Shown piece by piece: positions 25,979 through 35,159 of a DNA stretch of 64,000 nt. Within the stretch, counting starts at the first letter, position 1, and each line of letters begins with the position of its first letter. The notes under the pieces are model-generated. The model worked only from the letters and a program-made list of their open reading frames with translations, had not been told where the DNA came from and did no database searches. The stretch comes from Ruegeria sp. R14_0 (GTDB lineage: Bacteria; Pseudomonadota; Alphaproteobacteria; Rhodobacterales; Rhodobacteraceae): assembly GCF_017743975.1 (NCBI RefSeq), contig NZ_JAGHRC010000011.1, positions 62,001-126,000 on the forward strand, written 5' to 3'. The position numbers and the translations under genes were made by a program.

Positions 25979-28318
25979 CTACGCGCTATCCACATCCTCA
26001 AAGATTGATCTTTGGCTTGGTTCCGACGACTCGTCGCGCTCGGTCAGTGCGGAATTGGTAGGCGAAAACACATCCCAATCACCATCGTCCTCTTGCTCGG
26101 CGCGGTGTTCTTCTTGTTCTTGAAGGACTTCATTGATCTCTTCTCGAAGCAGATAGCCAGCTGACTCAACAATACTGTCAATCTTAGCGAAACCGCTTTC
26201 GACAAGGAGGTTTTCGAGTATATGCAAACCAGAAGAAATGACATCGTACTGATCCTCGATATCAAATTCCAGATCGATGTCATTGCGTTTACCGTCGAGC
26301 ACCTCCTCGAAGCCATCCACAACTTTGGACGATAACACAGCTCCCAAAGACAAGAGCATGCGAGGTCCTACAAGTGACAATAGATCATCATCTTCGACCC
26401 AGGATAGGTCGAACTCGTCTGTAGCGCATTGAATAAGCTTGCGTGAAATCTCTGATCGGTCGAAATCGCTTAGCGCGCCCAGCATATAAGCACGGGCTGC
26501 CGCCCGGTTTTTAGCGCTATTGCTGGCTCGAGACGAAGAAAACACCATCCGACCCATCAGGCCATCATGTTCTTTAAACTGGTGCTCAACGACATCATCG
26601 CTCGCACGGGATGACAGGAACTCAAAAAGGATACTGTTGGTTCGCCAGTTGTTCGGCACCTCTTTCAGTCTGCGATTCAATACATCGTTGAGCGAAGCTG
26701 GGATTTTGGCCGCGTTTACCGTGGCAGGACCGTTCTCACAGACGAATTGGCCCATAACTTTCTCAATCGGCCCGCCACGGACTATTGCCGTCGTCATGTT
26801 TGGCAGAGTGTCCAATATGGCTGTGATCGCATCCGCGATTGTCGGATGATCAAACCCCCAGACCCGATCGGACGCTTCCGACACTACTTTTGTGAAGGAG
26901 CCCTCTAACTCGGGCAGCCGTGCGAGGATTCCGGATTCGCTATGACCCGTTGTTTCCACAAGAGCTGAAACTGCGTCACGGTCTAGTTCGTTCAAGTCCA
27001 CCCAGCCACGATGGACATAGATCAAAACTAGTGCGGCAAACTGCTCAGATTCCAGTTCATTGATAACCTCGATAAGGTGCTCTTGAGGTTTTGCCATGAA
27101 ATCGCATAACGCGTCTTCCGTTAAGTTCAGCTTTTTTGTGAAGTTCGGGTTACCGAGCCGCTCTGAGATACCTGGCAAAAAATCTTTCACCTGTGCAACG
27201 GCATTTAAATACCGTTTCGCCTTCTCTTTCCAAGCTTCCGCCTGTTCTCCATGTTTGACGTGATTATAGAGAATTTGGCGTTTCTCATCGCTTGATAATT
27301 CACCGACATTAACGACGGCGGCTTCCGTTTTAAAGAGCGGCATATTCCTAGATCCGAGCCTAGTCGCGGCAGCCCGATAGATGTAGCTGCGCGACGTGAA
27401 CAGAAAGCGGTTGCCACCTGTGATAGCTGCAGAGACCTTAGGAAATTCCCGCGCCCATGCCTGAACATGGGTGGTGTCCATAACGTTCGAGCCGAAAGCA
27501 TCATCAATCCAGAAGAACCGATTTTTTTGGTCGGGGTTCCAGTGGCTTACAAACTCTTCCGGAGATGAAACTTGAATCACTGAATGCTCATCGTCTTCGA
27601 TTGCCATTGTAGACAATATCGCACCGATAGTAGACTTTCCGCTCGCCGGGTTCCCGAGCAACAGAACTAAACCGTGTTCGTCCAGAATTCGGACAGCGCG
27701 GTCGTGCGATTTGGTCGGTACATAGGTCTTAAGCTTGGGTAACCACGTTCTTAAGATCACCTTGGTTTGCTCGATCGCACGCACGTCCAGAATAGTGGTC
27801 AGATCACCTAGTCCGTACACTTGTGGAACCAGAGCGCGAAGCTTTGCGCTTTCGCGGATGGTTTGGACGATCTGCTGTTTTCCCCAAACCTCAGGTTTGG
27901 TAACTCCGTAATCACGTAGCTTGTTTCGGATCAGTTTCGCATTCGGGCCTGATACCGACATGTTCGTTATGAAGATGTAGCTGTCCGCTTCACCAGCGGA
28001 AACGAGTTCTTCAAGCTTCTCAAGCTCCGGGGTTAAATCCGACAGAGTCAGGCTGCCTTTCGGGTCAGACGAAAACTTGACTTGGACTGTGCCCGTAGGT
28101 GGTGTTTTTTTTCGCGAATTAGAAATGAGGAATACAGCATCCTGACCACCATCTTTCGCCTCGTGGTGGATCGTAACTCTTGTTTTCAATCGCTCTTCAC
28201 AGACCTGAGCGGCCATGTCTTGAAAGGCCTTCCAACCGATAGTGTGGAGAGCAAGATCGGCGTAGGGACCCTGTGCTTGCAAGCGTTCAAATTTCTTTTG
28301 GTCTTTGACGGTTTTCAT
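25979..28318 (-). CDS. Mrr-type nuclease fused to a STAND NTPase, putative antiviral protein
   Basis: 779 aa from the ATG at 28318; a TTG at 28363 would add 15 residues. Residues 20-150 look like an Mrr/PD-(D/E)xK nuclease: GWKAFQDMAAQ helix, D60 in KDGGQDAVF, and Q79-V-K81. Residues 195-400 form a P-loop NTPase of the nSTAND3 type, with Walker A GNPASGKST (222-230) and Walker B FFWIDDAFG (268-276). The remaining helical C-terminus of about 380 residues would be the sensor. This layout (nuclease effector, STAND switch, sensor) matches Avs-like antiphage proteins, which detect a viral protein and then cut DNA. It follows the OLD gene by 72 bases on the same strand. Confidence 0.72.
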   Translation of the reverse strand: MKTVKDQKKFERLQAQGPYADLALHTIGWKAFQDMAAQVCEERLKTRVTIHHEAKDGGQDAVFLISNSRKKTPPTGTVQVKFSSDPKGSLTLSDLTPELEKLEELVSAGEADSYIFITNMSVSGPNAKLIRNKLRDYGVTKPEVWGKQQIVQTIRESAKLRALVPQVYGLGDLTTILDVRAIEQTKVILRTWLPKLKTYVPTKSHDRAVRILDEHGLVLLLGNPASGKSTIGAILSTMAIEDDEHSVIQVSSPEEFVSHWNPDQKNRFFWIDDAFGSNVMDTTHVQAWAREFPKVSAAITGGNRFLFTSRSYIYRAAATRLGSRNMPLFKTEAAVVNVGELSSDEKRQILYNHVKHGEQAEAWKEKAKRYLNAVAQVKDFLPGISERLGNPNFTKKLNLTEDALCDFMAKPQEHLIEVINELESEQFAALVLIYVHRGWVDLNELDRDAVSALVETTGHSESGILARLPELEGSFTKVVSEASDRVWGFDHPTIADAITAILDTLPNMTTAIVRGGPIEKVMGQFVCENGPATVNAAKIPASLNDVLNRRLKEVPNNWRTNSILFEFLSSRASDDVVEHQFKEHDGLMGRMVFSSSRASNSAKNRAAARAYMLGALSDFDRSEISRKLIQCATDEFDLSWVEDDDLLSLVGPRMLLSLGAVLSSKVVDGFEEVLDGKRNDIDLEFDIEDQYDVISSGLHILENLLVESGFAKIDSIVESAGYLLREEINEVLQEQEEHRAEQEDDGDWDVFSPTNSALTERDESSEPSQRSIFEDVDSA

Positions 28319-28390
28319 ATGACGGTTCACATTTGCATCTGTCCAAGAAGGTTTAATACCCAAACGGTAATTGGGTTAAGCGCTTTCGCA

Positions 28391-30307
28391 TTACCTTTTT
28401 TCGCTCGGAAGATTTGAAACCGTTTGGAGCAAGCTGCCATCTATGATTTTGTCGACCATCGTTCCCAGCCGTTCGAACCTACACCCTTTATCCCAAGCGA
28501 CCTGCATCATAGCAGCTATGAAAATGGGATTCTTTCGGCAGTCCTTAAGATGACCGGCTGCGCGTCTACCGGCTTCCAAGCACTCTTCTCGTAATGCTCC
28601 TAGATCTTCGTCCATCGCGTCTTCGATGTTTGTTTTCCACGCAGTGAACCGCTCATTGTAGATATCGTCTTGGGGAAAGGCGTTAGTGGTTTCGTGCCCC
28701 ACTAGCCCAAAAGCTGTCAGATTATCCTTGCTATGGCGAGTACGCTTTCCAGCGTCTTGCTCCTGACCGTCGCAATCAAAGACCAGATAGTATGGGATAG
28801 CAAACTGCTGAGCGAGCAACTGCAGCATTATAATTGGACTTTTCCCGCCTGCTTCAATGATGTTGCAGCCTCGCCTTTGGAATGTTTTCAACTTATCAGA
28901 GAGCGAGAGATATGAGAATATGCACGCTTGGTCGGATACGCCCTCTACGAGTACCACGTAGTCGGAGAAGAAAATCTCATTGGTTTTGGGTTGCATCTGA
29001 ATGCTGAGCTTCGCACGCAATGCCTCGATCTTTCTTTCTGCATCATCGAAATGAGTGTTGTATGCTTCGGTGATCGACTCGATGCTGCCACCATGCGTTT
29101 CCGTGAAACCCTTGTGATTTTGGGTTTTTCGCAGTCCGGTCAGCGAACTTACATCAACAAAATACGGGCTATGAGTGGTTAGGATGATTTGTGCTTGACC
29201 CTTGGAAAGTTGGGAGAGAACCGACGCTAGGTGCCGCGCTTGAGGCGGGTGTTGATATAGCTCTGGCTCTTCACAACCGAGAATAAGCGTTGGTGTTTCA
29301 TCGCTCGCCGAGCGCAGCAACTCTTGCAAGATCACGAGTAAGAAAGCTCGTTGAAGACCATGCCCAAACTTACCGACGTCCCCCTTGAACCCTTTGTCTT
29401 CCAATTGGACGGCGGCGCTTGGTTCATTAACAGCAACCGATTTGTCATCTGAACGCCATTTGAGCTCGATACCGGCATCTGATGTAACACTACCCTTCAA
29501 CCGCTCGCCAAGCCTGTCTTGGAGGCCGCGTAGGTGGTGCTGTTGCTCCTGAAGCAGTAGGTCGTAGCGTGCCCTGGCATCGGCTCTGATTTTAGCAAGC
29601 TCTTCTTCGTAGTTCATTGATGAGCGAACAGTGTGCTGGATCAGTTGCCCAAGATGGGTGTTCTTTCCTTCTTCCGACTCAGTGGATGCGTCCTTGACGG
29701 CTGGAACGTAGACCCAAGTAATAAATTGCCTAAATCTGTCCGACCCTTTGCTGACGCCAAAAAACTCATCGGCGCTTCGCAGCACTTCCTTTTCGTTCTC
29801 CGGCATTGCTTCTTCGAACTTTCGAAGCGCGGCTTCCATGGCCGCGCCAGAGCTCTCTTTAGGTAGACCTTCGAATTTCCGTTGAAGGGTCTCGTACATC
29901 TCTTTTCGTTTGCTGACAGGCGACTTTGGTAAATCAAAGAACTTTGCGAAATCTGGGTTGACGAGCCGCTCCCCCAACATGGTTAGTTGGAAACCGCTCT
30001 CTCCACTACGAACAACTTGCGCAGTAACTGTCATCGCCCCATGTCGGATGTAATGCTTAAAAACATCTTCTGCGGCCTTTGAGAAGTCGCAGAAAGTTAC
30101 GGTTATTTCGATTGGCTTCGTAGTGTCCCGATTCCAAAAGTCGTCTTCTGTGAAGTTGCGAATTTCACCAAAGAATAAATTTAGTGCATGCAGGAAAGTA
30201 GATTTGCCTGAGCTATTAGGGCCGACAAAAACATTGTAGTTTTGGAAATCGATTTCTTGAGACTTAATTGATCGAAAGTTCCTGACCTTTAGTCTTTGGA
30301 TTTGCAT
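28391..30307 (-). CDS. OLD-family ATP-dependent nuclease
   Basis: 638 aa. The N-terminal ABC-type ATPase has Walker A GPNSSGKST (29-37), a long coiled-coil-like insert (about 140-270), a KFGHGLQRA signature, Walker B LILGCEEPE (341-349) and an H-loop THSP. The C-terminal Toprim domain shows E455 (VLVEGVSD) and the DCD pair at 511-513 (LVFDCDG). OLD proteins cleave DNA and block phage; class 2 forms (GajA) act with a UvrD-like GajB. No helicase is adjacent here, so this is a class-1-like OLD or a new partner arrangement with the Mrr-STAND gene just downstream. Confidence 0.82.
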   Translation of the reverse strand: MQIQRLKVRNFRSIKSQEIDFQNYNVFVGPNSSGKSTFLHALNLFFGEIRNFTEDDFWNRDTTKPIEITVTFCDFSKAAEDVFKHYIRHGAMTVTAQVVRSGESGFQLTMLGERLVNPDFAKFFDLPKSPVSKRKEMYETLQRKFEGLPKESSGAAMEAALRKFEEAMPENEKEVLRSADEFFGVSKGSDRFRQFITWVYVPAVKDASTESEEGKNTHLGQLIQHTVRSSMNYEEELAKIRADARARYDLLLQEQQHHLRGLQDRLGERLKGSVTSDAGIELKWRSDDKSVAVNEPSAAVQLEDKGFKGDVGKFGHGLQRAFLLVILQELLRSASDETPTLILGCEEPELYQHPPQARHLASVLSQLSKGQAQIILTTHSPYFVDVSSLTGLRKTQNHKGFTETHGGSIESITEAYNTHFDDAERKIEALRAKLSIQMQPKTNEIFFSDYVVLVEGVSDQACIFSYLSLSDKLKTFQRRGCNIIEAGGKSPIIMLQLLAQQFAIPYYLVFDCDGQEQDAGKRTRHSKDNLTAFGLVGHETTNAFPQDDIYNERFTAWKTNIEDAMDEDLGALREECLEAGRRAAGHLKDCRKNPIFIAAMMQVAWDKGCRFERLGTMVDKIIDGSLLQTVSNLPSEKR

Positions 30308-31011
30308 TACTTTTAACTCTAAATTCCTGCGTGCTTCTCAAACGGGGTTTGAGGCTCTTTTGGCCAATTTCCAAGACGGACGTTAGCAACCCATCTATCA
30401 TAGCGCCACCGGAATCCGATAGTTCGTGGAAGCCCATACAACCTCAGGAATCCAACAGTTAAGGGTCAAATTTAGACGTTTGGATGTCAAATCTAAGGAC
30501 CTTCAAGCTTTGTCAGGCAGCCGGCTATAAGTCTGCTTTTGCGCCTGATGGAAACGATCGTCACAACTACGGCGATAGTCTGTTCCTCACCCCATTTGAC
30601 CTCATCTGACGAGGTTTGCTTGATTGTAGATAGTAACTGTGCAAGCTGCCACTCCGCGCTCGCTTTTTGGTCAGCGGAATTTGGACAAGCCAAACGCCTC
30701 AGGCCATCAGGGGTAAGGCACCACCTTCCCCCTCGGGCAACCCTATTAGGCAACACCGTGTCCTCGGCTGCGCCTGCGGGCCGCACCACTATTGTCGAAT
30801 AGCATTGCCTCGCCCCCATCCGCGTTCGCCACGTAGCAGATCAGCAAGAACAGGCGCCTTCGGCTTCTGATCTGCAAATCAGCTCTGATTTTCCGAAAGG
30901 GAAGTCAGGATCATTGAAATCGGTCTAGGTGCTGGATGAAGGAATTGAGGCGAAAATGGTAAGGTTCTGTCGCTGGTGGCAGAACTATGTGTCGCCCTAC
31001 ATGGATACCAA
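30308..31011. other. Non-coding island edge between OLD gene and tRNA-Arg
   Basis: About 700 bases with no credible gene. Overlapping open frames on both strands (about 30490-30820) have no recognised motif. The only clear structure is a 9-base inverted repeat, GCAGATCAG (30836-30844) and CTGATCTGC (30867-30875), with a 22-base spacer. The left part presumably holds the promoter of the OLD operon. The region separates the island from the tRNA gene and may hold decayed mobile DNA. Confidence 0.45.
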
Positions 31012-31088
31012 TGGCGGACCGAGGAGGATTCGAACCCCCGACCCCTTGATTCGTAGTCAAGTACTCTATCCAGCTGAGCTATCGGTCC
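31012..31088 (-). tRNA. tRNA-Arg (ACG)
   Basis: A 77-base cloverleaf with encoded CCA. The acceptor stem is GGACCGA / TCGGTCC, the D-arm AGCTCAGCTGGATAGAGT, the anticodon arm CTTGA-CTACGAA-TCAAG with anticodon ACG, and the T-loop TTCGAAT. It reads CGU/CGC/CGA arginine codons after A34-to-I editing. Its 3' end faces the accessory island, the usual geometry for an integration site. Confidence 0.95.
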
Positions 31089-31152
31089 GCGTTGGTGAGG
31101 CGGTATGTAGACCCGGCGTTCGGGACGTGCAAGTCGATTCTTCAAAAAAGTT

Positions 31153-32535
31153 TTAAAAAGTCCCAGCGCCGCGGGGAAGCCTGATTTCGAAGGTTGTTCC
31201 TTCGGGCCCAGTTTCCGCCAGCACAAGATCGCCACCGTGCCCGCGCACCAGTTCTTGTGAGATCGCAAGCCCCAAACCGGAACCGCCTTTGCGGACCCCA
31301 CCCTGGAACGGAGTGAACAGGTTTTCGCGCGCTTTCGGGGGCAACCCGGGGCCATTGTCACTGATCTCGATGCACCAGTTGGTGTCATGCTCACAGCCCG
31401 CGATGGTGATCCTGCCGGGTTTGCCGGACGCGACAAGTGCCTGGCGCGCGTTGCGGACAAGGTTCATCATTACACGGAATATTTGCTCGGGGTCCGCTCG
31501 GGCCACGAGGTCTTTGGGCACCTCGTTCACGATCTCGACGCAGGCATCCGCGACGGCCAACTGTTCACTGGCCACAACGTCTTCGGCGATGTCGCGCAGG
31601 GGCACCATGGTCAGGGTCGGCGCGGGCTCTTCCGCGCGTCCGAATGCCAACGTGCTTTCGCACAAGGACACCGCGCGGGTTATCGAGTTCACAAGTTTGG
31701 GCGCCATCCGCCGCACCAATGGATCATCGCTGGTTTCGATCCGGTCGGTGAACAGTTGGGCCGACGTCAGAATATTTCTCAGGTCGTGGCTGACCTTTGC
31801 CACCGCACCGCCCAACTGCGCCAGACGTTCACGTTGTTTCAGCGCCTGGGTCAGTTCCGTCTGCAACTGCTGCAACGCCTCTTCCGCCTCGCGGAGTTCG
31901 GTCACCTTGGAATTGGGTGAGATGATCCCCCGCGCGTCTTCGGGTGCCCCGGCATAGCGCTGCATATAGCCCACGACGCTTTTGATCGGCTTGACCAGAA
32001 CGACCCGGACAGCAAGGAACAGAAAAAACGCGGTGATGATGGAAATCACAAATGACAGGCCCAGAATGCGAAGGCCATAGTCGGTCATCGCCATGCGCAG
32101 CGGCATGCTGTCAATTGTAACCTCAATCAGCAAACCGGCCCCTTTGACCGGCTCACCGATCACGCGAATAACCTCGTTTTCCGGGGTAAACAGACGTGCA
32201 AGCGCATCACGGATCAACACCAAGGGCCCGGCATCCCGCAAATCGTAAGTCATCGTAACCTGTTCGGGGATGGCGGAGGACAGCATAAGTTGTCGTACCT
32301 CATCGCGGCGCAATACCACGTTGTAGACGCCCGCATTGGCCAGCAACTCAGCCTCGAGATCTTCTGCCAACATGTCGTCCGCCAGCAAAGCCAGTGAGGC
32401 GATCTGGGCGCGTTCAAGTCTGTTCAGCAGGAAGTCTTCGCGAAACCGCGCGATGGAAGGAACAAAGATCAAAATCTCGGCCAACATCACGAAGACCGTC
32501 GTCAGGATCAAAAATCGGCCCGACAGCGAGTTCAA
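31153..32535 (-). CDS. Membrane sensor histidine kinase
   Basis: 460 aa. Two membrane helices (about 8-27 and 157-180) flank a periplasmic sensor region with no recognised domain. The phosphoacceptor is H250 in KVSHDLRNILTS, followed by a HATPase domain with NLVRNARQAL, SDNGPGLP and GGSGLGLAI boxes. No response regulator lies nearby, so its partner is encoded elsewhere. It follows the flavoprotein gene by 18 bases and is the last gene of a three-gene operon. Confidence 0.9.
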   Translation of the reverse strand: MNSLSGRFLILTTVFVMLAEILIFVPSIARFREDFLLNRLERAQIASLALLADDMLAEDLEAELLANAGVYNVVLRRDEVRQLMLSSAIPEQVTMTYDLRDAGPLVLIRDALARLFTPENEVIRVIGEPVKGAGLLIEVTIDSMPLRMAMTDYGLRILGLSFVISIITAFFLFLAVRVVLVKPIKSVVGYMQRYAGAPEDARGIISPNSKVTELREAEEALQQLQTELTQALKQRERLAQLGGAVAKVSHDLRNILTSAQLFTDRIETSDDPLVRRMAPKLVNSITRAVSLCESTLAFGRAEEPAPTLTMVPLRDIAEDVVASEQLAVADACVEIVNEVPKDLVARADPEQIFRVMMNLVRNARQALVASGKPGRITIAGCEHDTNWCIEISDNGPGLPPKARENLFTPFQGGVRKGGSGLGLAISQELVRGHGGDLVLAETGPEGTTFEIRLPRGAGTF

Positions 32536-32553
32536 TCTGCTCTCCCTTCCTGA

Positions 32554-33972
32554 TCAGGGCAGCCAGCGCTGGACGAACCTGACCACGCGTTTAACCGTCT
32601 GATTCTCAAACAGCCTTGGCGAGAAATAGGCACCCGCGACCCTTTTGTTAAGCTCTCCGATCGTCGGATAGGGTGAAACCATCGCGGCGATCTGGCCCAT
32701 TTTGAGGTTATTGGCCAATGCCAGTGACCACAAGTTGATCAGTTCTCCGGCCTGATGCCCCACGATTGTAGCCCCAACCGGTCGGCCCTTTACCACCATG
32801 ACCTTGATAAAACCCTTGGTTTTCCGTTCGGAAATCGCCCGGTCATTGTGGTGATAATCAAACCGCGCAACTTCGACGTTGTCGCCATGTTGTTCACGGG
32901 CCTGAGCTTCGGTTAGGCCAACCTGCGCCAGTTCGGGGTCCGTATAGGTTGCCCAAGGAATATGCGCGGTCTTTGCCTTAGAGGGCAGCCCGAACAAGGC
33001 AGAGCGGATAATAATTCCAGCGTGGTATCCGGCCACATGCGTGAACTGCAGTCCACCCGCGACGTCTCCGATCGCATACACTTTGCGGTTTGTAGTGCGC
33101 AGCGTGTCATCCACCTTGATCCCGGTGCGGGTCGGTTCAATCCCGGCTGCCTGCAGGTTCAGGCGGTCTGTATTGGCCTTGCGTCCGGCTGCCAGCAACA
33201 GATGCGAGCCTGTGTAAATCTCGCCCTTCTCGGTCACGACCTCAACAGCGCCATTGTTGTCCCGAATCTGAGCCACCATCGCGTTTTCGTGGATTTCCAC
33301 GCCCTCGGCGCGCAGCGTATCCAGCACGATCTCGGCCGCCTCAGGGTCGTCTTTGCCCAGCGCCTGCATCCCTTCGATCACCGTGACTTTGCAACCTAGC
33401 CGGATGTGGGCCTGCGCCATTTCCATGCCGATAGGGCCGCCGCCGATGATCAGCAGGTGTTCCGGCTTGTCCCGCAGGTCGAAGATGGTTTCGTTTGTAT
33501 AGAACGGCACCTGATCCAGCCCCGGGATCGGCGGCACCAAAGGCGACGAACCGGTTGCAATCACAACCCGGCGCGCAGTGATCAGGTAGTCACCCGCCTG
33601 CACCTGGGTCGAAGAGACAAAACTGCCGAATTCGCGGATCACCTTGACGCCGAATCCCTCGAACCGCTCCTGACTGTCCATCGGTTCGATCTGTGCAATC
33701 ACGTCATGCACGTGGTCCTTGGCGGCTGCGTAATCCACCTGCGGCACCACGTCCGCCACGCCCAGCGCCGCAGCATGCGCCTGCCCATAGGCCGCCTTAC
33801 CGCTGGCAATCAGCGCCTTGGACGGAACGCAGCCAAAGTTCAGGCAGTCTCCGCCCATCTTGTGGCCTTCCAGCAAGATCACATCGGCGCCCATTTGGCT
33901 GGCACCGGCCGCAACAGACAAGCCACCCGACCCGGCCCCGATCACCAGGATATCGGTTTTAAGTTCTTGCAT
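32554..33972 (-). CDS. Mercuric-reductase-like pyridine nucleotide-disulfide oxidoreductase
   Basis: 472 aa FAD/NAD(P)H-dependent flavoprotein. The FAD-binding GAGSGG lies at 12-17 and the redox pair C43/C48 in GGDCLNFGCVPSKA; a second Rossmann motif is GGGPIGMEMA. The C-terminal dimerisation domain lacks the cysteine pair that binds mercury in true MerA and the HxxxxE active site of dihydrolipoamide dehydrogenase is not evident. Its pairing with a TVP38-like membrane protein 4 bases upstream is seen widely. The substrate is unknown. Confidence 0.87.
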   Translation of the reverse strand: MQELKTDILVIGAGSGGLSVAAGASQMGADVILLEGHKMGGDCLNFGCVPSKALIASGKAAYGQAHAAALGVADVVPQVDYAAAKDHVHDVIAQIEPMDSQERFEGFGVKVIREFGSFVSSTQVQAGDYLITARRVVIATGSSPLVPPIPGLDQVPFYTNETIFDLRDKPEHLLIIGGGPIGMEMAQAHIRLGCKVTVIEGMQALGKDDPEAAEIVLDTLRAEGVEIHENAMVAQIRDNNGAVEVVTEKGEIYTGSHLLLAAGRKANTDRLNLQAAGIEPTRTGIKVDDTLRTTNRKVYAIGDVAGGLQFTHVAGYHAGIIIRSALFGLPSKAKTAHIPWATYTDPELAQVGLTEAQAREQHGDNVEVARFDYHHNDRAISERKTKGFIKVMVVKGRPVGATIVGHQAGELINLWSLALANNLKMGQIAAMVSPYPTIGELNKRVAGAYFSPRLFENQTVKRVVRFVQRWLP

Positions 33973-33976
33973 GGAT

Positions 33977-34708
33977 TCAGGCGTCCTTTTTGCCGCGCAA
34001 AGCTTTGATGACTATTGGCAATGCCGCCAGCACACACAAGCCTAGGATCGGGCCGATAACGAAGGGCTCCCACAGCAGCGAGACATCCGGCGTCCCGCCC
34101 CGATCGAACACACCGCCCAGACCAACGCCGATCCAGGTGTAGACGATGCCGCCCGGAATAATGCCCAGCGCCGTGGTGATCAGGAAATTGCGGAACTTCA
34201 CTCCCACCAGCGCAGGGACCAGATTTGCGACGAAGAAGGGCACCACCGGCACGAGGCGCAGCAGGAACAGGACCGAGATTTCATTCTCGCGCAGACCGTC
34301 CTTGAGCTTTTTGATCGTCCCTTCAGACGATTCCAGTCGCGCGGTCAGAGACTCGCCCAGTCCCCAACGCGCCGCCAGAAAAATCGCAGAGGCTCCTATT
34401 GTGGCGGCAAAGACATTGAAAACGGTGCCTGCAAACAGGCCAAACAGGAACCCACCGGTCATCGATGCGACCGCCGCGCCGGGCAGCGAGAAGGCGACGA
34501 TCACGATATAGACCGCGATAAACACTGCAGCCATCGACCAATAATGCGTGTCACGCCATTCCAGCAGGGCCTCGCGGTTGTCGCGCAGGGTCTCGAATGT
34601 CAGGTAGTCGCCCAGCATAAAGAAGCCCAGCGCAGCCACGGCGAGAATCACCAGCAAAGGTATATGTCGCGTAAGCCCACTGCGTGGGGTCTGAGTTGTA
34701 TCGCTCAT
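33977..34708 (-). CDS. TVP38/TMEM64 (DedA-like) membrane protein
   Basis: 243 aa integral membrane protein with about five to six hydrophobic segments and the family core (LPGAAVASMTGGFLFG, then FLLRLVPVVPFFVANLVPAL). Members of this VTT/DedA-like superfamily act in lipid movement or membrane balance. The start at 34708 (MSDTTQ) is preferred to an upstream ATG since it gives the normal short cytoplasmic N-terminus. First gene of the operon with the flavoprotein and the histidine kinase. Confidence 0.87.
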   Translation of the reverse strand: MSDTTQTPRSGLTRHIPLLVILAVAALGFFMLGDYLTFETLRDNREALLEWRDTHYWSMAAVFIAVYIVIVAFSLPGAAVASMTGGFLFGLFAGTVFNVFAATIGASAIFLAARWGLGESLTARLESSEGTIKKLKDGLRENEISVLFLLRLVPVVPFFVANLVPALVGVKFRNFLITTALGIIPGGIVYTWIGVGLGGVFDRGGTPDVSLLWEPFVIGPILGLCVLAALPIVIKALRGKKDA

Positions 34709-34907
34709 GACGCTGTCCGGTTTTGTGCGTTTCATCTTGCACCCAACATGCGCCGTCAGCGCGCCGCGCAACAGGGGCCTCACGCGGCGTTGATCTTTAC
34801 GGAAGGGAATGTGAGGGATAAGGCTGCGAAAACCGGTGTTTTGAAACCTTTTGCCCGCTGTGGTTACAGAATTGTTGCAAAAGGCGCGAAAACCCCCACC
34901 TAGGGGT

Positions 34908-34936
34908 TTGACTTACCCCCCGCTACCCAGTAGAGG
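34908..34936 (+). promoter_or_regulatory. Putative sigma-70 promoter for rpmH-rnpA
   Basis: A -35 box TTGACT (34908-34913) and a -10-like TAGAGG (34931-34936) are separated by 17 bases, about 70 bases ahead of rpmH. A small inverted repeat (AAACCCC / GGGGTTT) overlaps the -35 box. Confidence 0.5.
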
Positions 34937-35005
34937 ACGGGCTTCGAACACTAGGGCCAGGCGAATCCGCGCCGCACCCGACCGCTATAGATTGGAGACG
35001 GAGCG

Positions 35006-35140
35006 ATGAAACGCACCTATCAGCCTTCAAACCTGGTTCGCAAACGCCGCCACGGTTTCCGCGCGCGCATGGCCACCAAGGCCGGCCGCAAGATCCTGAA
35101 CGCACGCCGCGCACGCGGCCGCAAATCGCTGAGCGCGTAA
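35006..35140 (+). CDS. rpmH: 50S ribosomal protein L34
   Basis: 44 aa, the standard length. The translation begins [20 protein letters not shown] and ends in GRKSLSA, a clear match to L34. A GGAGACGGAG ribosome site precedes the ATG. L34 is a basic protein of the large subunit. The gene begins the conserved rpmH-rnpA-yidD order, 19 bases ahead of rnpA. Confidence 0.97.
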
Positions 35141-35159
35141 ACCGCTCACCGATCAGGTT

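Noticed and set aside
30493-30819. 108-codon minus-strand and 87-codon plus-strand overlapping frames before the tRNA
   Set aside because: Neither has a recognisable motif, good ribosome site or neighbours that support it.
15900-31011. CRISPR array or cas genes that would make this a CRISPR-associated transposon
   Set aside because: No regularly spaced direct repeats and no Cas-like protein were seen. TniQ is long and HTH-rich, as in TnsD-type selectors.
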